DNA from: Comamonadaceae bacterium
Lineage (GTDB): Bacteria; Pseudomonadota; Gammaproteobacteria; Burkholderiales; Burkholderiaceae_C
Length of the DNA: 12,325 nt
Direction: 5' to 3'
NCBI GenBank assembly: GCA_947454585.1
Contig: CANGML010000029.1
Location: forward strand, 1-12,325
Shown piece by piece: positions 7,651 through 12,325 of this stretch. Below the pieces are notes generated by a model that worked only from the letters and a program-made list of their open reading frames with translations, ran no database searches and was not told the DNA's origin. Within the stretch, counting starts at the first letter, position 1. Every line of letters begins with the position of its first letter. A program made the position numbers and the translations under genes.

Positions 7651-9099
7651 TTGAACTCCGCTGACAACGCTCCGCTGCGCAAGACCATTCCCATCGTTCC
7701 AGAGCCTGTAGGCGCCGCGGACGAGGCGATGGTCTCGCTGTATGCGGCATCGAAAAAAATCTACCCTCGCTCTGTCGAGGGTGTTTTTGCGTATTGGCGC
7801 TGGATTTTTGTGGTCCTCACACAGCTGTTTTTTTATGGCTTACCTTGGTTGGAGTGGGGCACACGTCAGGCGGTGCTGTTCGACTTGGCCTCGCGCCGGT
7901 TTTATATTTTTGGTTTGGTGCTCTACCCGCAAGACTTCATTTACCTGACCGGCTTATTGGTGATCTCGGCCCTGGCCTTGTTTTTGTTTACCGCTGTGGC
8001 GGGGCGCTTGTGGTGTGGTTATGCCTGCCCACAAACCGTGTACAGCGAAATTTTTCTGTGGATCGAGCGCAAAGTAGAAGGCGATCGTTCAGCCCGCATG
8101 CGTTTAGACGATGCAAATTTCTCTTTAGAGAAGCTGGTGAAGAAATGGTACAAGCACCTGATTTGGATCTTCTTCTCGATCTGGACGGGCTTCACCTTTG
8201 TGGGCTACTTCACACCTATCCGTGAATTAGCCATGTCGTTTTTCCTCACCCACATGAGTTCGTGGGAGTTGTTCTGGGTGTTCTTCTACGCCTGTGCAAC
8301 TTATGGCAATGCTGGCTTTATGCGCGAACAAGTCTGCAAATACATGTGCCCTTATGCGCGCTTTCAAAGCGCCATGTTTGACCACGACACACTCATCGTC
8401 ACGTACGACACAGAACGCGGTGAGCCGCGTGGCCCACGTTCCAAAAAGACAGAGGTAGGGGCTTTGCATCTCGGTGCTTGTGTGGACTGCACCTTGTGCG
8501 TACAGGTTTGTCCAACGGGGATTGATATTCGTAACGGGCTGCAATACGAGTGCATAGGCTGTGGTGCCTGCGCTGATGTTTGCGATACCGTGATGGACAA
8601 AATGGGGTATGCCCGTGGCTTGGTGCGCTACTCTACACAAAACGCGATGGACAACCACTGGACGCCGCAGCAAATGTGGCAACGTTTGATGCGCCCGCGC
8701 ATTCAGATTTACAGCATGATCTTGGTGGCCGTCACCTTGGGGCTGCTGGTGTCCTTAGGCCTCCGCACCCCGTTCAAGGTGGATGTGGTGCGTGACCGCT
8801 CGACCTTGTCGCGCATCACCGAATACGGCACCTTAGAGAACGTCTATCGGCTACAGATCATGAACGCCGCCGAGCGTGTTCAGACCTACCGTTTGTCTGT
8901 GACGGGTTTGCCCCATTTGAAAATCACCAGTGAGACCCAAGTGATGGTGGACCCTGCCGAGGCGCGTTGGATTGTGTTGCGAGCGGATGTGCCTTATGGC
9001 TCGGTCGAAGGTGGCTCGCACAAAATCATGTTTGAAATTCAGGCCCTAGGTTCGGATGACTTTGTGGTCGAGAAATCTGTCTTTATTGTGCCCAGGTAA
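7651..9099 (+). CDS. ccoG: Cupric reductase / cbb3 assembly factor CcoG (FixG-type Fe-S membrane protein)
   Basis: A 482-residue polytopic membrane protein with ferredoxin-like clusters. CcoG has been shown in Rhodobacter to reduce Cu(II) to Cu(I) during cbb3 assembly. Seen: N-terminal PIVPEP and KKIYPR segments typical of the family; helices with the NapH-like cysteine motifs RLWCGYACP (119-127) and CKYMCP (229-234); two 4Fe-4S motifs C277-x2-C-x2-C-x3-C287 and C301-x2-C-x2-C-x3-C311; a helix near 351-371; and a C-terminal beta-rich domain from about 395, as in FixG. The best start is the TTG at 7651: conserved-looking residues precede the first ATG (7729), yet no Shine-Dalgarno is visible. 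The frame is that of ccoP, separated by its TAA and two codons. CcoH follows after 6 bases. Confidence 0.95.
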   Translation: MNSADNAPLRKTIPIVPEPVGAADEAMVSLYAASKKIYPRSVEGVFAYWRWIFVVLTQLFFYGLPWLEWGTRQAVLFDLASRRFYIFGLVLYPQDFIYLTGLLVISALALFLFTAVAGRLWCGYACPQTVYSEIFLWIERKVEGDRSARMRLDDANFSLEKLVKKWYKHLIWIFFSIWTGFTFVGYFTPIRELAMSFFLTHMSSWELFWVFFYACATYGNAGFMREQVCKYMCPYARFQSAMFDHDTLIVTYDTERGEPRGPRSKKTEVGALHLGACVDCTLCVQVCPTGIDIRNGLQYECIGCGACADVCDTVMDKMGYARGLVRYSTQNAMDNHWTPQQMWQRLMRPRIQIYSMILVAVTLGLLVSLGLRTPFKVDVVRDRSTLSRITEYGTLENVYRLQIMNAAERVQTYRLSVTGLPHLKITSETQVMVDPAEARWIVLRADVPYGSVEGGSHKIMFEIQALGSDDFVVEKSVFIVPR

Positions 9100-9105
9100 A
9101 ACGCT

Positions 9106-9396
9106 ATGCAACAAGTCACAACCGATACCCAGCCTTGGTGGAAATACGGCCATGTTTGGCTCATCCTTTCGGGACCCTTCGCGGTGATCGTGGCCGGATT
9201 TGTGACGCTCGTCATCGCTATCCGTGTGCCTGACCCCGTGGTCGCGCAGGACTATTACCGGCGAGGTTTGGAGATCAACAAAACCTTGGCTGCCGAGAAA
9301 GACCTGCAGTTAGCCCCGGCGATGCAAGCACGTAACCATGTCGTCACGCCGACCCATGTGCCAGCTTCACCAGAGAAATCATTGAAAACCCCTTGA
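9106..9396 (+). CDS. ccoH: cbb3 oxidase assembly/stability protein CcoH (FixH family, short form)
   Basis: A 96-residue protein with one membrane helix (about residues 17-40) after the family-like segment WWKYGHVW, followed by a periplasmic-side DYYRRGLEIN motif that is characteristic of FixH/CcoH. CcoH interacts with CcoN and is needed for assembly and stability of the complex in Rhodobacter. This version is short: full FixH proteins carry a beta-rich domain of about 150 residues, which is absent, as in many betaproteobacterial homologues, and the tail is low-complexity. The weak SD (AGG before the ccoG stop) and 6-base gap suggest translation coupled to ccoG. Identification is by motif and position. 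Confidence 0.9.
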   Translation: MQQVTTDTQPWWKYGHVWLILSGPFAVIVAGFVTLVIAIRVPDPVVAQDYYRRGLEINKTLAAEKDLQLAPAMQARNHVVTPTHVPASPEKSLKTP

Positions 9397-9452
9397 TCGA
9401 GAGACATCGACTAGGCCTAAACTGACGTGAATTTATTCTGAGGAGAATTCAG

Positions 9453-9686
9453 ATGTTGGCGCAACGAATGATGTGGATTGCTTGGCCTGCTTTTTTGGTG
9501 GCAGGTGTGTTGGAAATGTTGGTTTTCGCCATGGTCGATCCGCACGACATTCACTGGTTGGGTCAGCCGATTGAGATGTCCCGTCAAGGTATTTACACCT
9601 TGTCGTTCTTTGTGTTTTGGGCCATCACTGGCGCCTCTAGCGCCCTCACGACCTTGTTGTCGATATCGCCGTCTGAAGTTAGTTAA
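9453..9686 (+). CDS. Small two-helix membrane protein of unknown function, last gene of the cco cluster
   Basis: A 77-residue protein with no function I can name. Two membrane helices are evident: about residues 7-28 (MWIAWPAFLVAGVLEMLVFA, with Glu21 inside the helix) and 48-69 (YTLSFFVFWAITGASSALTT). The short loop between them has Asp29, His31, Asp32 and His34 followed by WLGQP, a possible metal- or heme-facing patch. Both termini would lie on the same side. Expression is well supported: GAGGAG at 9440-9445 sits 7 bases before the ATG, and the gene lies 56 bases behind ccoH on the same strand with no terminator between. I believe similar small proteins occur at this place in other betaproteobacteria, but this is from memory. 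The TAA stop interlocks with the convergent fnr stop. A role in cbb3 assembly or stability is an inference from position only. Confidence 0.85.
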   Translation: MLAQRMMWIAWPAFLVAGVLEMLVFAMVDPHDIHWLGQPIEMSRQGIYTLSFFVFWAITGASSALTTLLSISPSEVS

Positions 9687-10408
9687 AGCGGCTGGCAACT
9701 GGTCGCGTTCACGATCAAGCGCAAGGCATCGGCATTCAAGATGCGCACATGGCGTTGTTTCACTTCAACCATGCCCTCTTCAGCAAATTTAGAGAACGTG
9801 CGGCTGACCGTTTCTAGCTTCAGTCCCAAGTAGCTGCCGATCTCCTCGCGTGTCATACGCAACACCAACTCCGATTGCGAGAAACCACGCGCATGCAAGC
9901 GCTGCACCAGGTTGAGTAAAAAGGCCGCCAGGCGCTCTTCTGCGCGCATGCTGCCCAGCAACATCATCACCCCGTTTTCGCGCACGATCTCGCGGCTCAT
10001 GATCTTGTGGACATGGCGTTGCAAAGATGTAATTTCGCGCGACAGTTCTTCAATCCGGTCAAACGGCATCACACACACTTCGGCATCTTCGAGGGCCACG
10101 GCATCGCAGGTGTGTTGATCACTCACGATGCCGTCGAGGCCAATGATTTCCCCCGCCATTTGAAACCCCGTCACTTGATCGCGGCCATCCTCTGAGGAGA
10201 TACGCGTCTTGAAGAAGCCGGTGCGGATGGCGAACAAGGCGTTGAACTTGTCGCCATGGCTGAACAAGTGTTGGCCGCGCGCCACTTTGCGGCGCGTGGC
10301 CACCACATCATCGACGCGCTCCATTTCACTGTCACTCAGGCCGAGGGGCATGCAGAGTTCACGCAAATTGCAGTTAGAGCAGGCGACTTTGATACTGGTG
10401 GAATTCAT
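9683..10408 (-). CDS. fnr: FNR/Anr-type oxygen-sensing transcription regulator (Crp/Fnr family)
   Basis: A 241-residue regulator that in the absence of oxygen carries a 4Fe-4S cluster, dimerises and binds TTGAT-N4-ATCAA. Seen: N-terminal ligands Cys10, Cys13 and Cys19 (C-x2-C-x5-C, as in E. coli FNR 20/23/29) plus Cys101 in place of Cys122; a cyclic-nucleotide-like beta roll (about 35-115); a dimer helix (about 118-145); and a C-terminal winged helix with MTREEIGSYLGLKLETVSR, where Glu199, Ser202 and Arg203 match the FNR recognition residues. All four cluster ligands are present, so it should sense oxygen directly; a Dnr-type NO sensor would lack them. The start has no clear ribosome-binding site and no alternative in-frame ATG upstream; a later Met20 would lose the ligands. 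An FNR box lies 22-35 bases before the ATG, suggesting autoregulation. Confidence 0.95.
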   Translation of the reverse strand: MNSTSIKVACSNCNLRELCMPLGLSDSEMERVDDVVATRRKVARGQHLFSHGDKFNALFAIRTGFFKTRISSEDGRDQVTGFQMAGEIIGLDGIVSDQHTCDAVALEDAEVCVMPFDRIEELSREITSLQRHVHKIMSREIVRENGVMMLLGSMRAEERLAAFLLNLVQRLHARGFSQSELVLRMTREEIGSYLGLKLETVSRTFSKFAEEGMVEVKQRHVRILNADALRLIVNATSCQPL

Positions 10409-10419
10409 GGCGTCGTTCA

Positions 10420-10454
10420 GTCAGTTGTGTTGATGCAGGTCAACTTGTCAGTTG
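10420..10454 (+). repeat. 8-bp direct repeat flanking the fnr/hemN FNR box
   Basis: GTCAGTTG occurs at 10420-10427 and again at 10447-10454, two and three bases outside the FNR box on either side, 27 bases apart. The right copy is also half of CAACT-N4-AGTTG (10441-10454), a 14-bp dyad with FNR-like 5-4-5 spacing that shares three bases with the box. The repeats are seen directly; a regulatory meaning is inferred. Confidence 0.5.
10430..10443. promoter_or_regulatory. FNR/Anr box between fnr and hemN
   Basis: TTGATGCAGGTCAA matches TTGAT-N4-ATCAA with one mismatch. Its centre (10436.5) is 41.5 bases before a predicted hemN start at about 10478, with TATTAT exactly at the -10 position. For fnr, on the other strand, the box lies 22-35 bases before the ATG and probably downstream of or within the fnr promoter, so binding there would be expected to repress fnr. 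Confidence 0.88.
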
Positions 10455-10488
10455 CACTCGCCGCCTATTATGAAGTGCAAATTTGACA
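10446..10488. repeat. Composite inverted repeat around the hemN -10 region
   Basis: TTGCACT (10452-10458) is the exact reverse complement of AGTGCAA (10474-10480), with 15 bases between that contain the hemN -10. Outside these arms, TGTCA (10446-10450) and TGACA (10484-10488) are also reverse complements, offset by two bases. It overlaps the predicted start, so it could be an operator rather than a transcript hairpin. Seen in sequence; function unknown. Confidence 0.5.
10466..10471 (+). promoter_or_regulatory. Predicted -10 element of hemN
   Basis: TATTAT matches TATAAT at five of six positions and lies exactly at -12 to -7 from the start predicted by the FNR box (about 10478). On the opposite strand the overlapping bases 10467-10472 read CATAAT, a candidate -10 for fnr, so the two divergent promoters may share this spot. 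Confidence 0.7.
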
Positions 10489-10496
10489 CGTAACTT

Positions 10497-11885
10497 ATGA
10501 CTACCCCTGTAATCAATCCTGAACTCTTACAGCGTTACGACGTGGCGGGGCCACGTTACACCTCGTATCCGACAGCGGATCGATTTGTGGAGGCGTTTGG
10601 TGAGGCTGACTACCTGCAAGCCCTTGAGCAACGTCGGGATGGTTTGCGTGCCACAGCCTATCCCCTGTCCTTGTATGTGCATATTCCCTTTTGTGAATCG
10701 CTTTGTTACTACTGCGCATGCAACAAGATCATCACCAAGCACCATGAGCGAGGCGCCGAGTATTTGAGCTACCTCGCGCGAGAGGTGGACCTCAATGTGG
10801 CTCGTTTGGGCCAAGGGCAAGTGGTGTCGCAACTGCATTTGGGCGGCGGCAGCCCGACGTTTTTAAGCGATGCGGAATTGGGGCAGCTGATGTCGATGTT
10901 GCGTCGTCATTTCAACTTGGTTGCTGGGGGCGAATACTCGGTCGAGATCGACCCCCGCACCGTCCATCGCGATCGCTTGGCGGCATTGGCAGAGCAAGGT
11001 TTCAATCGCTTGAGCTTTGGCGTGCAGGACTTTGAACCCGCCGTGCAAAAAGCGGTGCACCGCATCCAACCTGCCGAGCAAGTCTTTGATTTGCTGGGCA
11101 TTTCTCGTGAGTTGGGGTTTGAATCCGTCAACGTGGATTTGATCTACGGACTGCCCATGCAAACCCCCGAAACGTTTGAGCGCACCCTCGCCCAAGTGGT
11201 GACGCTGCGTCCTGATCGGGTGGCGCTGTATGCCTATGCGCACTTACCCGAGCGCTTCAAGCCCCAACGTCGCATCCACGCGCAAGACTTGCCACCCGCA
11301 GCCTCCAAGCTGGTGATGTTGTCCAGCGCCATGCGCGTCTTGATGGCTGCTGGCTATGTGTACGTGGGGATGGACCACTTCGCCTTGCCCACCGACGCAT
11401 TGGCCATCGCCAAGCGTCAAGGGCGTTTGCACCGCAACTTCCAGGGCTACAGCACCCAACCGGATTGCGATTTGATTGCCTTGGGGGTGTCCTCGATTGG
11501 TCGTGTGGGGGCGACCTTCAGTCAGAACGTCAAAACCTTGGACGAGTATTACGACCTGCTGAACCAAGGGCGTTTACCGGTCGCACGGGGCATGGCTTTG
11601 TCGCGTGATGACTTGGTGCGACGCACCGTGATCATGGCCTTGATGTGTCAGGGCAGTGTGTTGTTCGAGTCCGTCGAGCTGTCGCATTTGGTGGACTTCA
11701 AAGCCTATTTCGCGGTGGAGTTAGAAGCCTTGGCTGGCATGCAAGCGCAAGGTTTGGTGGTGCTTGACGAGGTAGGTATCCACGTGACCGAGCTGGGTTG
11801 GTTCTTCGTGCGTGGCGTGGCCATGGTGTTTGATCGGTATTTGCAAGCCGACAAGAACCGCGCCAGGTTCTCTAAAATCATCTGA
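10497..11885 (+). CDS. hemN: Oxygen-independent coproporphyrinogen III oxidase (HemN)
   Basis: A 462-residue cytoplasmic radical SAM enzyme that converts coproporphyrinogen III to protoporphyrinogen IX without oxygen, allowing heme synthesis when oxygen is scarce. Seen: N-terminal RYDVAGPRYTSYPTADRF, typical of true HemN; the cluster motif Cys66-x3-Cys70-x2-Cys73-x-Cys75 (E. coli 62/66/69/71); the SAM-binding GGGSPTF at 116-122; NRLSFGVQDF near 170-179; and a HemN C-terminal domain. The length fits E. coli HemN (457), unlike the shorter HemW proteins that lack the N-terminal part, so HemW is unlikely. The ATG at 10497 matches the family N-terminus but lacks a clear ribosome-binding site. It should be FNR-activated and would supply heme b and c for the adjacent oxidase. 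The stop overlaps the next start (TGATG). Confidence 0.97.
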   Translation: MTTPVINPELLQRYDVAGPRYTSYPTADRFVEAFGEADYLQALEQRRDGLRATAYPLSLYVHIPFCESLCYYCACNKIITKHHERGAEYLSYLAREVDLNVARLGQGQVVSQLHLGGGSPTFLSDAELGQLMSMLRRHFNLVAGGEYSVEIDPRTVHRDRLAALAEQGFNRLSFGVQDFEPAVQKAVHRIQPAEQVFDLLGISRELGFESVNVDLIYGLPMQTPETFERTLAQVVTLRPDRVALYAYAHLPERFKPQRRIHAQDLPPAASKLVMLSSAMRVLMAAGYVYVGMDHFALPTDALAIAKRQGRLHRNFQGYSTQPDCDLIALGVSSIGRVGATFSQNVKTLDEYYDLLNQGRLPVARGMALSRDDLVRRTVIMALMCQGSVLFESVELSHLVDFKAYFAVELEALAGMQAQGLVVLDEVGIHVTELGWFFVRGVAMVFDRYLQADKNRARFSKII

Positions 11886-12325
11886 TGAACACAACTCTGG
11901 CCCTCACCGCTCTTCTGATGGGACTGGCGGGCGGGCCGCACTGCTTAGCCATGTGTGGGGCCGCCTGTGCGGGCATCGGCCGCGCCGCGCAAAAACAATC
12001 GGGCGGGCAGGGCACCTCGGCCATGCTGTTGTTTCAGCTGGGGCGCATCATCGGCTACAGCGCCTTGGGGGCCCTGGCCGCCGCCACCATGCAGGGCGTC
12101 GGATGGTTGAGTACGCAGTCGGCGGCATTCCGCCCCTTGTGGACGCTGCTGCACATCGTGGCTTTCATGGTGGGGCTTTTATTACTCTGGCGCGGTGAGC
12201 AACCCATTTGGCTAGAGGACGTCGGACGCGGCATCTGGCGACGCGTGCAAGCGGCCACCGCACATCTCAAATTGCGCCATGGCGGCGCCGTACTGCTGGG
12301 TGCCCTGTGGGCCTTGATGCCCTGC
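11885..12325 (+). CDS. Sulfite exporter TauE/SafE-like (DsbD_2 type) membrane protein, 3' truncated by window edge
   Basis: The frame opens with ATG at 11885, sharing its A with the hemN stop (TGATG), and stays open for 147 codons to the window end. The first helix carries GLAGGPHCLAMCGAACAG (about residues 13-30), the H-C-x3-C-G signature of the DsbD_2 group (PF13386) often labelled sulfite exporter TauE/SafE. Further hydrophobic segments lie near 45-68 and 83-102. The last visible residues, ALMPC, match the start of the second conserved Pro-Cys motif. Proteins of this group are frequently encoded near ccoS or ccoI in proteobacteria and resemble the thiol-transferring membrane part of DsbD/CcdA; a role in copper or thiol supply for cbb3 assembly is inferred, and sulfite export is not supported. 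The start has no strong SD and probably depends on coupling to hemN. Confidence 0.85.
   Translation, partial: MNTTLALTALLMGLAGGPHCLAMCGAACAGIGRAAQKQSGGQGTSAMLLFQLGRIIGYSALGALAAATMQGVGWLSTQSAAFRPLWTLLHIVAFMVGLLLLWRGEQPIWLEDVGRGIWRRVQAATAHLKLRHGGAVLLGALWALMPC

Noticed and set aside
9393..9423. Possible separate promoter for the 77-residue protein (TTGATC and TAAACT)
   Set aside because: The 19-base spacing is poor and the TTGAT has no ATCAA partner, so this is not an FNR box. Transcription with the cco operon is the simpler explanation.
9630..9644. GGCGC-CTCTA-GCGCC hairpin as a terminator for fnr
   Set aside because: It has a five-base stem with no T-run after it on the minus strand, and it lies inside the small membrane protein gene where the codons for GASSA explain it.

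Overview
The window comes from a betaproteobacterium, most likely Burkholderiales, family Comamonadaceae (Limnohabitans/Rhodoferax/Polaromonas type). This rests on moderate-to-high GC with heavy TTG (Leu) use, the character of the proteins, and the gene order ccoI-ccoS-ccoN-ccoO-ccoQ-ccoP-ccoG-ccoH, small membrane protein, fnr (reverse), hemN. The genus is an inference; no rRNA or marker gene is present.

Layout. (1) 2-1439: the 3' end of an acyl-CoA dehydrogenase gene (DmdC-like C-terminal domain) followed by a nitronate monooxygenase-family gene, a catabolic pair unrelated to the rest. (2) 1457-1900, minus strand: a universal stress protein, divergent from ccoI across about 100 bp that hold an FNR/Anr-type box. 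(3) 2006-4416: ccoI (copper-exporting P1B ATPase for oxidase assembly) and ccoS, overlapping at TGATG. (4) 4479-9396: the complete cbb3 oxidase operon ccoNOQP with ccoG and ccoH, driven by a perfect FNR box that overlaps the ccoS stop codon. (5) 9453-9686: an uncharacterised two-helix membrane protein at the operon end, whose stop codon interlocks through TTAA with the convergent gene for an FNR-type Fe-S regulator (9683-10408, minus). (6) 10497-11885: hemN, oxygen-independent coproporphyrinogen III oxidase, divergent from fnr across an 88-bp region with a third FNR box, then a cut-off DsbD_2/TauE-SafE-type membrane protein gene overlapping hemN by one base.

How it works together. The locus looks like a self-contained low-oxygen respiration module. 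The FNR-type regulator (Cys10, 13, 19 and 101 as cluster ligands) would sense falling oxygen and act at three boxes. Two of these, at ccoN and hemN, lie exactly where a class II FNR activator should be relative to a good -10 element. Products are the high-affinity terminal oxidase, its copper loading and assembly factors (CcoI, CcoG, CcoS, CcoH) and oxygen-independent heme synthesis (HemN).

Novelty. Most of the window is a well-known type of locus, and I see no mobile element, CRISPR array, RNA gene or clear new system. The points most worth checking are the small conserved-looking membrane protein between ccoH and fnr, the terminator-less interlocked ccoH-side/fnr 3' ends, the crowded fnr-hemN control region with additional dyad and direct repeats, the FNR box that overlaps the longest possible ccoI start, the TTG start of ccoG, and the DsbD_2-like gene coupled to hemN. 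No gene-free stretch exceeds about 105 bases.
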